In this document: positions 1-12,824 of the stretch, piece by piece | Layout: each line of letters begins with the position of its first letter | Position numbering within the stretch: position 1 is the first letter of the stretch | Assembly: GCA_023150915.1 (NCBI GenBank) | Contig: JAKLKA010000003.1 | Coordinates: 81,594 to 145,593, forward strand | From: Polyangiaceae bacterium | GTDB taxonomy: Bacteria > Myxococcota_A > Polyangia > Polyangiales > Polyangiaceae | Reading direction: 5' to 3' | Length of the DNA stretch: 64,000 bases | The notes under the pieces: generated by a model | Databases searched by the model: none | What the model saw: only the letters and a program-made list of their open reading frames with translations | Told to the model about the DNA's origin: nothing | Position numbers and translations under genes: made by a program

Positions 1-510
1 TCGAACGCCCACCAGGTGAGGCAAGCGCTGGGTGCCTGCTGCCGCCGGCAAGAGCCCCAGCTGAACCTCGGGCAGCCCCAGCTTGGTCTTCTTGTCGTCG
101 CTGGCGATGCGAGCATGACACGCCAGCGCGGTCTCGAGCCCGCCACCCAGGCACGCCCCGTGAATCGCAGCAACCACCGGAACCCGAAATGCAGCCACCC
201 GGGCCATGGCGCGCTGACCGGTCCGCGACAGCTCTGCCGCCTCGGCAGCGCTCTTCACCGCCTGGATCATCCGGATGTCGGCACCGGCGATGAAGCTGTC
301 GGGCTTGCCGCTGGTGAACACCACGGCGCGAACCTCGCTCGACTTGTCGAGATCGTCGAACACCTGAGCGAACTCGGCCGCGAAGTTGCCTTGCAGCGTG
401 TTCATGGTCTCGCCAGGCACGTCCATGCGCACCACGGCCACGCCGTCTGGGCGCTGCTCGACGCCGAGCACCCGCCGCTCTCCCGAGCCATTCCCGTTCT
501 GCCCCGACAT
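1..510 (-). CDS. fadJ: FadJ-type enoyl-CoA hydratase/3-hydroxyacyl-CoA dehydrogenase, N-terminal part
   Basis: This is the first 170 residues of the large subunit of the fatty-acid beta-oxidation complex; the rest lies beyond the left edge. The visible part is the crotonase (enoyl-CoA hydratase) domain. It has the oxyanion-hole segments FIAGADI (about residues 73-79) and [10 protein letters not shown] (about 117-126). Both expected catalytic glutamates are present, one in GGGLE and one in [11 protein letters not shown]. The loop after LLP reads PAAGTQRLP, apparently one residue shorter than the usual PGxGGTQRLP. The ATG (508-510) overlaps the TGA of fadI by one base, so the two are translationally coupled. 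The NAD-binding dehydrogenase half is not in the window; I infer it from the fadI neighbour. Confidence 0.9.
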   Translation of the reverse strand, partial: MSGQNGNGSGERRVLGVEQRPDGVAVVRMDVPGETMNTLQGNFAAEFAQVFDDLDKSSEVRAVVFTSGKPDSFIAGADIRMIQAVKSAAEAAELSRTGQRAMARVAAFRVPVVAAIHGACLGGGLETALACHARIASDDKKTKLGLPEVQLGLLPAAAGTQRLPHLVGVR

Positions 511-1805
511 CACTCTGCCTCCAGTACGATGGCCGCCCCGAGCCCGCCCGCAGCGCACGCGGTGCACAGCGCCAAGCTGCCTTGGCGACGCCGAAGCTCG
601 TTCAGCGTCTGTGTGATCTGCCGCGCGCCGGTGGCCGCAAAGGGGTGCCCGATGCTGATCGAGCCACCGCACACGTTGAACTTGTCCCAGTCGACCTCGC
701 CGAGCTTCTTGCTGCGGCCAAGCGCTTCCCGCGCGAAGGTGTCACTCTCGAACGCCTGGGTGTTGCTCAGCACCTGGGCGGCGAAGGCCTCGTGCATGTC
801 GATCAAGTCCAGGTCTTTGAGCTTGATCTTCGCGCGGTCGAGCGCCAGCGGGGTGGCGAACGACGGGCCCATCAGCATCTGCCCGGCCGGGTCGAGGGCA
901 GCGAAGGCGTAGCTGCGAATGAACCCCAGCACGTCGAAGCCTTCGGCGCGGGCCAGGTCTTCGCTCATCAAGAGCAGCGCGCTCGCGCCGTCGGTGAGCG
1001 GCGAGCTGTTGCCTGCGGTGATGGTGCCGAGCTTGCGGTCGAAGGCGGGTTTGAGCTTCTCGTAGGACTCGAGGCTCGAGTCTTTCCGCACCAGATTGTC
1101 TTCGGACACCGCCTCGAATTTCGGCGGCACGAAGACGTGCATCACCTCCTTCTCGAAGCGCCCGTCGACCCAGGCCGCGCCGGCAAGCGTGTGGCTGCGA
1201 TGCGCCAGCTCGTCCTGCGCCCGTCGGGTGATGCCATTCTCTTTCGCCATCTTCTCGGCGCTCTCGCCCATGGTCAGGCCGGTGGAATACTCTTTGAGGG
1301 CGGGCGGTACGGGCACCAGGTCTTTCGGTGAGAGGCCCGCGAACGCCTTGAGCCGCTCGCCCAGGCTGCGCGCCCGGCTGGCGGCAATCAGTGCCTCAGC
1401 CAACCTCTTGCTGACCGCGATCGGAACGTCGCTGGCGCTGTCGGCTCCCCCCGCCACGCCGCAGTCGATGGTCCCGGCCAGGATGGCTTCGCTGACGTTG
1501 ACCGTGGACTGGTAGCTGGTCGCGCAGGCGCGCGACACGCTGTAGGCCTCGATCTCGCGGGGCATGCCGGTGCCGAGCACGATCTCGCGGGCGATGTTGG
1601 GCGCAGCCAGCGATGGCACGACCTGCCCGTAGACGAGCTGCTGCACGCGCTTCGGATCGAGCTCGCTCCGCTGAAGCAGCTCGGCAACGACGTATTTGCC
1701 GAGCTCGAGCGCGCTCAGCTGTTTGAACGCGGTACCCGACCTCACGAACGGGGTGCGGAGACCGCCGACGATCGCGACCCGACGCGCACCACTCTTCTTG
1801 CCCAT
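510..1805 (-). CDS. fadI: FadI-type acetyl-CoA acyltransferase (3-ketoacyl-CoA thiolase)
   Basis: This 431-residue thiolase carries out the last step of beta-oxidation, splitting 3-ketoacyl-CoA with CoA to give acetyl-CoA. The nucleophile is Cys94 in [10 protein letters not shown]. The second thiolase domain shows [16 protein letters not shown] (catalytic His) and the C-terminal [12 protein letters not shown] with the second catalytic Cys. Length matches FadI (about 436 in E. coli) better than FadA (about 390), and the partner fadJ follows at once with a one-base overlap. The ATG is preceded by AGGAGG at 1816-1821 and by a strong sigma70-like promoter at 1836-1864. Together they form the trifunctional-type complex for fatty-acid degradation in the cytoplasm. 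Confidence 0.93.
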   Translation of the reverse strand: MGKKSGARRVAIVGGLRTPFVRSGTAFKQLSALELGKYVVAELLQRSELDPKRVQQLVYGQVVPSLAAPNIAREIVLGTGMPREIEAYSVSRACATSYQSTVNVSEAILAGTIDCGVAGGADSASDVPIAVSKRLAEALIAASRARSLGERLKAFAGLSPKDLVPVPPALKEYSTGLTMGESAEKMAKENGITRRAQDELAHRSHTLAGAAWVDGRFEKEVMHVFVPPKFEAVSEDNLVRKDSSLESYEKLKPAFDRKLGTITAGNSSPLTDGASALLLMSEDLARAEGFDVLGFIRSYAFAALDPAGQMLMGPSFATPLALDRAKIKLKDLDLIDMHEAFAAQVLSNTQAFESDTFAREALGRSKKLGEVDWDKFNVCGGSISIGHPFAATGARQITQTLNELRRRQGSLALCTACAAGGLGAAIVLEAE

Positions 1806-1835
1806 GGACCTCGAGCCTCCTGCCGGAACCCGGGG

Positions 1836-1864
1836 TCCATACGCACCATGACGCGCCGTGTCAA
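1836..1864 (-). promoter_or_regulatory. sigma70-like promoter of fadI-fadJ
   Basis: Read on the minus strand, TTGACA (1864-1859) is followed after exactly 17 nt by TATGGA (1841-1836). An AGGAGG ribosome site at 1821-1816 comes next, then the fadI ATG at 1805. This is the closest match to a consensus housekeeping promoter that I found in the window. It lies just past the end of the preceding hypothetical gene (1877), so fadI-fadJ probably forms its own transcription unit. Confidence 0.65.
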
Positions 1865-1876
1865 GGCGCCGTGGCC

Positions 1877-2374
1877 TCAGTCGTCACCGACCGCCGCCCG
1901 CCGAGACGAGGGCGGGATGGCCAGCGCGTGGGTTCCGCTCCGGCCCGTGCCGAAGCGCACCCGCACCGAAACGGCGCTGCCCGCGAGGCCGTCGCACAGC
2001 GCGCCAGCAAAGGCCACCAGCTCGTGCCGGACCTCTTCGCCGAAGTGCTCGTCCCCCATGATGAGCAGCTCTCCACCCTCGGCACCTGCCATGGCCATGA
2101 CGATTGCCCGGGCCATTTGGTAGCGGCATTTCCGGGCTTCGGGGTCGATGCGCTGACTGGCCGCCAAGATCGCCACCGGAATGCGCACCGAGCGCTCGGC
2201 GAGCCGGGCGACCCGACCGATGACCCGCGCCGAGAACTCTGCCACGCTTTCGATCGCGGGCTGCGATTCGACGACCGCGCTCGAGGCGCGCCCCGCCAGC
2301 TCGCGGGTGTACGAGGGCCAGCGCGCTCCGGCCTCCATGACGACGAGCGCCGTCTTCTGGTCGTTGTCTTCCAT
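1877..2374 (-). CDS. hypothetical protein, 165 aa
   Basis: I do not recognise this family. The start chosen is the ATG of [12 protein letters not shown], preceded by GAGGGAG; the frame stays open further upstream but that stretch has no protein-like composition. The protein is soluble, with no signal peptide or membrane segment. It is alternately charged and hydrophobic: ALVVMEAG near the N-terminus, an Arg/Glu-rich helix in the middle ([20 protein letters not shown]), then [19 protein letters not shown] and a C-terminal region [10 protein letters not shown]. This pattern would fit a small alpha/beta or regulatory protein. It is followed by fadI, but the strong fadI promoter between them argues against an obligatory operon. 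Confidence 0.6.
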   Translation of the reverse strand: MEDNDQKTALVVMEAGARWPSYTRELAGRASSAVVESQPAIESVAEFSARVIGRVARLAERSVRIPVAILAASQRIDPEARKCRYQMARAIVMAMAGAEGGELLIMGDEHFGEEVRHELVAFAGALCDGLAGSAVSVRVRFGTGRSGTHALAIPPSSRRAAVGDD

Positions 2375-2606
2375 CGTCACTCCCTCGTCTGAGCGCACGC
2401 TGTGCGGCTTGGGTTGAAACGATGGAGCCCGGCGTTCATTCCCGGCTCCCTTCCAGATTCGCCACCCACGAAATTCCGGCCCCCCAGCCCCATGTCTCGT
2501 CCCTCCCCCGCGGCGTGCGATCACGCCGACGAAGACCCAGGGTCGCCGCACTCGATGCCGGCGTCAACCCTGCCGGGAAAAAAGAGTGGGACAGCGACGT
2601 ACCGCG
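2375..2606. other. intergenic region between LEA-like lipoprotein and hypothetical gene
   Basis: About 230 bp containing the 5' region of the hypothetical gene that ends at 1877 and the 3' flank of the lipoprotein gene that ends at 2607. I see no RNA gene, no repeat and no convincing terminator. The only clear element is the GAGGGAG ribosome site just before 2374. Confidence 0.4.
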
Positions 2607-3095
2607 TCAGAACGGCATGGTGGTGCGGGCCGCCTGCAACACCGCGACACGCGGGATCGAGCCGGTCTCGTCGACCGGGTAGTTGTCGCTGCGAATTCCC
2701 ATCGAACGGATGGCAGTCACGTCGGCCTCGCCCCGCACGCGATACGCGATCGACGTGCTCATGGCGGTTTCCGCCAACAGTGGCCCGACCATCGTCCAGG
2801 GAATGATCACCGGGGCCTGCACGATGGTGGTGCCGTCGGCGGGCAGCCACTGGTTCGGGCTGTAGGCGACGCCGGGCAGCGTCCACCGGCCTTGGAGCGT
2901 GGTCTGAACGCGCACATTTCGCACTTGCACGTCGAAGCTGTTCTCGTTGTTCACCCGCAAGAACACGTTCATCCCAATGCCCATCGGCCCGGCATTCTGC
3001 ACCTCGGCGTGGTGCAGCTGCATTTTTGGCTTGGACACGCACCCCGGGAGGACCAGCACGGACACGCCCCCGATCAAGAAGCCACGACGATGCAT
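2607..3095 (-). CDS. LEA14-like (LEA type 2/WHy) lipoprotein
   Basis: A 162-residue protein with an RR-containing N-terminus and lipobox LPGC (Cys19), so an exported lipoprotein. The mature part reads MQLHHAEVQNAGPMGIGMNVFLRVNNENSFDVQVRNVRV in pieces, which matches the LEA2/WHy fold: a beta-sandwich with the signature of a sequence-independent core (G-x-N-V-F-L-x-V-x-N-x-N-x-F). Bacterial members are associated with desiccation or stress tolerance; the exact role is unknown. It follows lpdA by 45 bp on the same strand, so it may be the last gene of the 2-oxoglutarate dehydrogenase transcript, or have its own promoter. Family assignment is fairly good, function is inference. Confidence 0.7.
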   Translation of the reverse strand: MHRRGFLIGGVSVLVLPGCVSKPKMQLHHAEVQNAGPMGIGMNVFLRVNNENSFDVQVRNVRVQTTLQGRWTLPGVAYSPNQWLPADGTTIVQAPVIIPWTMVGPLLAETAMSTSIAYRVRGEADVTAIRSMGIRSDNYPVDETGSIPRVAVLQAARTTMPF

Positions 3096-3140
3096 CAGGG
3101 CGAAGCGTAGCCGACCCCAGCGGTCCGCACCAGGCCGACG

Positions 3141-4534
3141 TCAGATGTGCAGAGCACGCCCGTCTACAGCCAGGGCCGCCTCTTTGGTCACTTCGGCAAG
3201 GGTCGGGTGCGCGTGACAAGTGCGAGCCAGGTCCTCGGCGCTGGCGCCGAACTCCATGGCGGCGGTCGCCTCGGCGATCAGCTCGCCGGCGCGCGGGCCA
3301 ATGATGTGCACGCCCAGCACGCGATCGGTCTCGGCGTGCGCCAGGATCTTCACGCGACCGTCCACGCTGCCCAACGCCTTGGCGCGACCGTTGGCCATGA
3401 ACGGGAAGCTGCCCTTCTTGTACAGCACCCGCGCCTCGATCAGCTCGTCTTCGGTCTTGCCCACGCTGGCGATCTCGGGGTGCGTGTAGCACACCGCCGG
3501 AATCGTTCCGTAGTTCACGTGCCCGTAGCCCTTCACGATGCGTTCGACGCAGGCGACGCCTTCTTCACTGGCCTTGTGCGCGAGCATCGGGCCGGCGATC
3601 ACGTCGCCGATGGCGTGAATGCCTGGCACCCGCGTCACCCAGCCGTCGCTCACCGGGATGCGGCCGCGCTCGTCGAGCGCAATGCCGACGGCTTCGAGCC
3701 CGAGGCCGTCGGTGTTCGGCACTCGCCCGACCGAGAGCAGGACGCGATCACAGGCGATGGGCTCGCCGCCCTCGACACTCACCACGGCGCCGTCACCTTC
3801 GCGCTTGGCCCCGAGCACGCGGACGCCGGTGCGGATCTCGAGCCCCTGCCGCACCAGGATCTTCTGCGCCTCGGCCGCGATCTCCGCATCCACGCCGGGC
3901 AAGATGCGCGGCAGGTACTCGAGCACGGTGACCCTGGCCCCGAGGCGCTGCCACACCGAGCCCAGCTCGAGCCCGATGAAGCCCGCTCCGATCACCACCA
4001 GGTGCCGCGGCACTTCGGCATAAGACAGGGCCTCGGTGCTGGTCCCCACGCGATCGCCGTCCAGCTCCACGCCGCGAAGCGGCGCCACCTTGCTGCCCGT
4101 GGCGATGATCACGTGCTCGGCGCTGAGCTCGGTCGCGCTTTCGGCGGTCGCCACACGCACTCGCCCGCTGGCCAGCAGCGAGCCGCTGCCGGTGTAACGC
4201 GTGATGCGGTTCTTCTTGAACAGCCCCGCGATCCCCGCGGTCAGCGAGCGCACGGTATCTTCCTTGCGCTTCAACATGCGCGGAAGGTCCAGGTCGACGC
4301 CGGTCAGCCGAATCCCGAAGGCGTCGAGCCCGTGCTTTGCTTCGGCGAAGCGCTCGCTCGCCTCGAGCAGCGCTTTGCTGGGAATGCAGCCGATGCGCAG
4401 GCAGGTGCCACCGAGCGCGGGCTCTCTCTCGACGCAGGCCACGTCGAGCCCGAGCTGCGCCGCACGAATGGCGGCCACGTACCCGCCGGGGCCTGCGCCA
4501 ATCACGATCAGGTCGTGTCGTCGATCGGTCACGG

Positions 4535-4538
<4 letters not shown>
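3141..4538 (-). CDS. lpdA: dihydrolipoyl dehydrogenase (E3)
   Basis: 465 residues; reoxidises the dihydrolipoyl groups of 2-oxoacid dehydrogenase complexes using FAD and NAD+. The N-terminus has the FAD-binding GAGPGGYVAA (14-23), and the redox disulfide is Cys46/Cys51 in GGTCLRIGCIPSK. The NAD-binding motif VVIGAGFIGLELGSV and the FAD motif AIGDVIAGPMLAHKASEEG follow, and the C-terminal HAHPTLAEVTKEAA supplies the catalytic His-Glu pair. The start is the GTG at 4538, which overlaps the odhB stop in a GTGA arrangement; a second in-frame GTG at 4532 is possible. It completes the odhA-odhB-lpdA operon and may also serve pyruvate dehydrogenase. Confidence 0.95.
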
Positions 4539-5827
<1,289 letters not shown>

Positions 5828-5845
5828 CGTGCTTCTCTTTCTCTC

Positions 5846-8650
<2,805 letters not shown>

Positions 8651-8764
8651 CTGCTCCCCTGGCGCGCGACGGTCAAGCGGCGCCGCTTCGCAGCCTGTAA
8701 CTTGCGCCCGCGGGCGCCCTGCGATCGATGGCCGCCGCGCCGCGGACGTGAGATCGTCCGATCC

Positions 8765-8938
8765 GTGACCGCACCCGGCGCCGTCTCGTCCCGCTTCGAG
8801 GTGGCAGAGCTCGTCCGGCACGCCGCGAACCGGATCGCCGATCGTGCGAAGCGGATCACCGACCCCGCGCGACGCCGTCGGTTCTTGGAGGCCATCCCCG
8901 AGCACGCGCGGCTCGGGGAGCTGGCCGCCGCAGACTGA
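8765..8938 (+). pseudogene. short reading frame resembling the tail of a large TPR/kinase regulator
   Basis: From a GTG at 8765 the frame encodes about 57 residues ending in ARRRRFLEAIPEHARLGELAAAD. To my recollection the pattern R-x-FL-x-x-(I/V)-PE-x-AR-x-x-x-LA closes many large kinase/TPR proteins of myxobacteria, so this may be the remaining 3' end of a lost gene. Its stop lies 6 nt from the convergent stop at 8945, the same end-to-end spacing seen for real convergent pairs here. There is no ribosome site and the start region lies in the odhA upstream region. It could equally be a small real gene or chance. Confidence 0.25.
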
Positions 8939-8944
8939 CCCCCC

Positions 8945-10690
8945 TCACTGGCAGACGGTGGCTTTGTCGCTGCAGCAGTCGCCGTATTCGGCGCAGCCGT
9001 TGTCGCACCAGCACGAGCCGTCCGGAGACGACCCGCCGCACGACGAGCGGCAGCTCTTGGCGTACGGGCTTCCGGGCGGCACCACGTCGAGCGAGCCGTT
9101 GTCGTTGGGGTTCGGCTGCGGCGGCGTCGCGGGCAGGCTGACTGCCGACCAGTGGATCCCGTGGCCGACGTACTTCAGGCCGACGAGCCCGCCGGGGTGT
9201 TTGCCCTGCGCCACCACGTGGAGCAGGCTCGGCGGAACGAAATACCCAGCGCCGGAATCGTCCCGCGGCCCGGTCATCTTGCGCGCCTGCGCCATCAACG
9301 GCTCGAGCGCCGCCTGGAACTCGGCGTAGCTACCGTAGCTCTTCTTCACGACGGCGATCAGCGCGCCGAACAACTGCTCCACCGCCACCCGCTTGGGGTC
9401 GGTGGCCGGCAGCTGATCCATCGCCATGGCCTCGAGGACGCCAGGCTTCATCTGCTCGAGCAGCTGGCCCTGCACCGGCGCCAGCTGCTCGCCCAGCTGC
9501 TCGCGCGGCACGTGCGTGCGCAGGAAGTGCTGCAAGATGTCCGCCATGGTCATCGGCTTGAATGCCAGCTTCTTCGCGTCTTCCGGGTTGGACGAATAGC
9601 TGGGCATCGCCTTCAGGTCGGCCGGGGCAAAGCTCAGGTCGACGTACTTCGCGCGCCCGTTCTTGTTCATGGTGGTGAACGCCGACGCCTGGCCGGCGTT
9701 GTGCTTGTCGACCTCGGCCTTGAAGGCGTCCCACGCCGCCTGCCCCACCAGCGGGACGATCGTGGCGTCGTTCAACGGGAAGTGCAGCCCGGCGCTGGTA
9801 CCCAGGAAGGCCAACTCGGCGCAATAGACCAGGTTGTTCTTGTCCTTGAAGAACGCCTGCGCAGCGGCGTCCCCGCCGACGGCGAGCACCATCTGCTTCA
9901 CGTGCTCTTTCAGCTTCGTCACGTCGTGCGCGGCCAGCGGGTCGCCACCGTTGTAGTCCCCAGGGAAGTCGCTCACCGTGTTGAACGCGGCGATCATGGT
10001 GCGAACGTTGTCGTTGAACGCCTTGATCTGCGCAGCGCTCAGGTAGCTGGGCCACTCTGGCTTGACGAACACCATCGAGTATTGCGGCGTTCCAAACAGC
10101 CCCTGCTCGTAGCTCTGAGGGTTGTTCAGCGTCACGGCGCCGGCTTGCCCGTCGCGCGACACGCCCACCACGATCTCGATGTGGGTGTCTTGGAGCTTGA
10201 CCTGCTCCTTCATGTTGGCCGCGATGTCTTGCGGCGACAGCCTGCGATGCTCGGGGCGGTGGTGCTTGATGGCGTAGCCCACCACGCCGCGCGGGAAGGC
10301 CTTGGCGATGCCAGCGTCGCCGCGCTCCACGGTCTTGCCCGCGGCGTCCTTGATGCCATCCTCGTTCGAGTACGGGATCACATTCACCGGCGCGCCGAAC
10401 AAGTGGGTCGGCGCCGGGAACTTCGCCTGACCGAGATCGACCAGCACCGTGTATGCGTCCTCGACCTTCACGATCGCTGGCTCACCGGGCCAGATGGCGT
10501 TCATCTTGGCGACGTCCGCGACATACGGGCTGACGAACAGGTCGGTGGGCGAGTCGCACTTTCCGACGCAGCCCGTGGGCTTCTTGCGATCGCTGCCGCT
10601 GCCGGGGCCGGTGTCGCCCGATTCGCTGGAGCACCCGAAGGCGAGCAGCGAGGCCAATACGACGAGCGCACCACCGAAGATCGTTCTCAT
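8945..10690 (-). CDS. large lipoprotein with C-terminal somatomedin-B-like Cys motif
   Basis: 581 residues from MRTIFGGALV; the lipobox LAFGC gives lipid-anchored Cys20, followed by a Ser/Gly/Asp linker. The body (about 50-540) is mostly soluble and I do not recognise it. It contains MRTMIAAFN-type helical segments and ends after a conserved-looking part about GYFVPPSLLHVVAQGKHPGG. The last 36 residues are strikingly Cys-rich: C-R-S-S-C-G...G-S-C-W-C-D-N-G-C-A-E-Y-G-D-C-C-S-D-K-x-x-x-C. Eight Cys in the order C..C..CxC..C..CC..C match the somatomedin-B fold, normally a secreted/extracellular protein-binding knot. Surface exposure on the outer membrane is likely. Function unknown. Confidence 0.75.
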   Translation of the reverse strand: MRTIFGGALVVLASLLAFGCSSESGDTGPGSGSDRKKPTGCVGKCDSPTDLFVSPYVADVAKMNAIWPGEPAIVKVEDAYTVLVDLGQAKFPAPTHLFGAPVNVIPYSNEDGIKDAAGKTVERGDAGIAKAFPRGVVGYAIKHHRPEHRRLSPQDIAANMKEQVKLQDTHIEIVVGVSRDGQAGAVTLNNPQSYEQGLFGTPQYSMVFVKPEWPSYLSAAQIKAFNDNVRTMIAAFNTVSDFPGDYNGGDPLAAHDVTKLKEHVKQMVLAVGGDAAAQAFFKDKNNLVYCAELAFLGTSAGLHFPLNDATIVPLVGQAAWDAFKAEVDKHNAGQASAFTTMNKNGRAKYVDLSFAPADLKAMPSYSSNPEDAKKLAFKPMTMADILQHFLRTHVPREQLGEQLAPVQGQLLEQMKPGVLEAMAMDQLPATDPKRVAVEQLFGALIAVVKKSYGSYAEFQAALEPLMAQARKMTGPRDDSGAGYFVPPSLLHVVAQGKHPGGLVGLKYVGHGIHWSAVSLPATPPQPNPNDNGSLDVVPPGSPYAKSCRSSCGGSSPDGSCWCDNGCAEYGDCCSDKATVCQ

Positions 10691-10755
10691 GGGTCGGAGG
10701 ATCACCGCACCCGGCACACCTCGTCAACCCCGCGCGGTGGGCGCAGGTGGTCCCG

Positions 10756-11745
10756 TCAGAGCAGTTTGGCGCGCCGCGAAATGACCGCGATGCCGGCGAC
10801 GATGGCGGCGACCGCGCCCCAAAACCCCGCGTAGCCGTAGTGCCATTTCAGCTCGGGCAGGTGCTCGAAGTTCATGCCGTAGACGCCGCACAAGAAGGTG
10901 AGCGGCAGGAAGATCACGCTGACCACCGTCAGCTTCTTCATCACCTCGTTGGTCCGGTGCTGCACCAGCGACATGTACAAATTGAGCGAGTTCGACAGCA
11001 CGTCGCGATCCACCAGCAGGTCTTGCAGCACCCGCTCCAGCGTTCCAACCATGTTGGCCAGGAACGGCTGCGTGGCCTCGCTGATGTAGAGCGAGCGACG
11101 GGTCGACAGATCGGTGAGCACCGCGCGAGCGGGCAGAACCACCTTGCGGAAGTGGAGCAGGTCCGCCCCGAGCTCGGACACCGAGGCGAACACCTTGTCG
11201 TCCACGTCGCGCATCAGCTCGGTCTGCAACTGTTCCACACGCTCTTCGAAGCGCTTCTGAACGGCAAGGTAGTTGTCGGTCAGGTGGTCCCAGATCTCGT
11301 AGATCAAGAAGCTGGGGCTCCGGGCGAATGCGACGAAGTCCTGGGAGTAGTCCTTCTTCAGCGCCTCGAGGAACACCACCTGGCCCTTGTGCAGCGTGAA
11401 CAAGAAGCGCTCGCCGATCACGCAGTCCACGCGCTCCAGATCGAAGTGTCGGCCAATCAACCGGCAGCCGGAGACCACGAAGTGAAGATAGCCGTCGTAG
11501 CGCGCGCTCTGCGTCGCCGGCTCGCGAGACAGGGCGTCTTCGACGATTTCGTCGCTGAACAGGTTCAGCTCTGCGAGCAGGCATCGGGCCTGCTCGGCAT
11601 CGCCGATGTCCAGGTCGACCCAGACGAAGAGGCCGAGCGCCATCAGCTCTCGCAGCTCGCCGAGCTCGACCGCACGCTCGACCTTCTTCTCGAAGTCGAA
11701 CGCCACGGCGCGGATCACGCATCCTCCGCCGGCTTCTTGGGTCAT
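10756..11745 (-). CDS. corA: CorA-family divalent cation transporter
   Basis: 329 residues from MTQEAGGGCVIRAVAF, close to the usual 315-350. The N-terminal two-thirds is the cytoplasmic funnel domain (VWVDLDIGD..., AVIGERFLFTLHKGQVVF-like strands and long charged helices with RRSLYISEATQPFL). The C-terminus has two membrane helices. TM1 (about 270-290) ends in the family signature YGMN, followed by FEHLPEL, and TM2 (about 305-323) is followed by the basic tail SRRAKLL. It should carry Mg2+ (possibly Co2+/Ni2+) across the inner membrane as a pentamer. Upstream in-frame starts to 11913 exist but encode Arg/Ser-rich sequence; I prefer the ATG at 11745 although the ribosome site is weak. Confidence 0.88.
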   Translation of the reverse strand: MTQEAGGGCVIRAVAFDFEKKVERAVELGELRELMALGLFVWVDLDIGDAEQARCLLAELNLFSDEIVEDALSREPATQSARYDGYLHFVVSGCRLIGRHFDLERVDCVIGERFLFTLHKGQVVFLEALKKDYSQDFVAFARSPSFLIYEIWDHLTDNYLAVQKRFEERVEQLQTELMRDVDDKVFASVSELGADLLHFRKVVLPARAVLTDLSTRRSLYISEATQPFLANMVGTLERVLQDLLVDRDVLSNSLNLYMSLVQHRTNEVMKKLTVVSVIFLPLTFLCGVYGMNFEHLPELKWHYGYAGFWGAVAAIVAGIAVISRRAKLL

Positions 11746-11909
11746 GGGGCCGGACAAATCGTACGCCTTGGCCGCGACGCGCTGCGAAGAACCGGCGACG
11801 ATTGTGCCCGGCAGCACCGGATCCACGGCCACCCCGACACTTCGATAACTGGAAGGCGACCCGCCGGCGATGGCAGCACGCCAGCGACTCGCCCCCGGCG
11901 AGCGAGCGC

Positions 11910-12599
11910 TCAACGCGCCTTCTTCGCGCGTGGCTCCCGCGGGTGCACCCGAAGGTACCCCTGGCTCACGAACTCGAAGATCTGCTGGGTGAGCACCTCG
12001 GCGCTCTCTTCCGCCAGACCCAAGGTCACGGCCTGGTAGAGCAGCTCTTTGAGAGCGCCGATCGTCAAGTAGGCCATCACCCGCGGCTCGCCATCGGCCA
12101 CGATGCCCAGCTTCTGTCCGTCGTGAAGGCTGTCAGTCAAGAGCTGAACCACCGCGTCGTAGAAGGTTGCCAGCTTGCGATCGAAAGCCGGGTCCACTCC
12201 GTGGGCGTCCGAGAGCAAGATCTTGGTCATGGCCCGATCGGCGAGGCACATGCCGATGATGGCCCGGATGTTGGCGCGCGCTTGCTCCGCAACGGGCGTC
12301 GCCGACGGTGAGATGTCGATGCGATTGATCGCCATCGTGAGCGTGGTGAAAAACCGGTCCATCAGATCCGAGAACACGGCGCGCTTGTCCTCGAAGTACA
12401 GATAGAAGGTGCCGCGGGCGACGCCGGTCTCGGCCACGATGTCGTCGATGGTGGCCTGGTGATAGCCCCGCTTGGCGAACACGTCGCGGGCCGCGGCCAA
12501 GATGGTGGAACGGCGCTCGGCCTTGGACTGCGCACTGCGCGGCGCCTTGCGTCCGCGTGCGGCCGAGCCACCGCGGCTTGCCTCTCGAGCCCTCGCCAT
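11910..12599 (-). CDS. TetR-family transcriptional regulator
   Basis: 229 residues. A basic, Ala/Arg/Ser-rich N-terminal arm (1-27) precedes the helix-turn-helix: RSTILAAARDVFAKRGYHQATIDDIVAETGVARGTFYLYFEDKRAVF (about 30-76), a textbook TetR DNA-binding domain. The rest is an all-helical ligand/dimerisation domain. It is divergently transcribed from the dehydratase-activase operon across 225 bp that hold several dyad sequences, so it probably represses that operon and responds to an acyl-CoA or related ligand; this is inference. The gene has no Shine-Dalgarno but a TACACT hexamer 9 nt before the ATG, which suggests a leaderless message. Confidence 0.88.
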   Translation of the reverse strand: MARAREASRGGSAARGRKAPRSAQSKAERRSTILAAARDVFAKRGYHQATIDDIVAETGVARGTFYLYFEDKRAVFSDLMDRFFTTLTMAINRIDISPSATPVAEQARANIRAIIGMCLADRAMTKILLSDAHGVDPAFDRKLATFYDAVVQLLTDSLHDGQKLGIVADGEPRVMAYLTIGALKELLYQAVTLGLAEESAEVLTQQIFEFVSQGYLRVHPREPRAKKAR

Positions 12600-12614
12600 G
12601 CGGGCGCGAGTGTA
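12600..12614 (-). promoter_or_regulatory. -10-like hexamer of the TetR gene (possible leaderless start)
   Basis: On the minus strand TACACT (12614-12609) is separated by 9 nt from the ATG at 12599, and no ribosome site is present. The same hexamer TACACT is the -10 of the divergent operon at 12787-12792. Confidence 0.4.
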
Positions 12615-12646
12615 CGTCCAGTGCCGGGCTCAGGTCCCCAGTGACA

Positions 12647-12656
12647 CTGACGTCAG
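12647..12656. promoter_or_regulatory. small palindrome CTGACGTCAG upstream of the TetR gene
   Basis: A perfect 10-bp palindrome sharing the half-site CTGACG/CGTCAG with the 18-bp palindrome at 12790-12807, but with a shorter centre. It lies about 33 bp upstream of the -10 hexamer of the TetR gene and may be a second operator used in autoregulation. This is inference. Confidence 0.35.
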
Positions 12657-12671
12657 GCCCGATCGGGCACG

Positions 12672-12707
12672 CGCTGCCGCCGAGAAAGGCCCAGTCAGGC
12701 GGCAGCG
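12672..12707. repeat. perfect 10-bp inverted repeat with 16-nt spacer
   Basis: CGCTGCCGCC (12672-12681) and GGCGGCAGCG (12698-12707) are exact inverted copies in the middle of the TetR/activase intergenic region. It could form a stem-loop in either leader or bind a dimeric regulator. It differs in sequence from the CTGACG palindromes, so if functional it probably serves another factor. Confidence 0.4.
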
Positions 12708-12764
12708 ATTTCGATGACTTGCGGCATACTTGGGCCAGTTTCGCACATCCCCGGAGGGTTGCGG

Positions 12765-12807
12765 TTGCTCTCCTGTCCCCGTTCCGTACACTGACGCCGG
12801 CGTCAGT
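12765..12807 (+). promoter_or_regulatory. promoter and 18-bp operator-like palindrome of the activase operon
   Basis: TTGCTC (12765-12770), a 16-nt spacer and TACACT (12787-12792) form a plausible promoter. The perfect palindrome ACTGACGCCGGCGTCAGT (12790-12807) overlaps the end of the -10 element and the expected start site, the classic place for a TetR-type repressor. The GGAGAG ribosome site and ATG at 12825 follow. Confidence 0.6.
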
Positions 12808-12824
12808 TGGCGCGGAGAGCGAAG

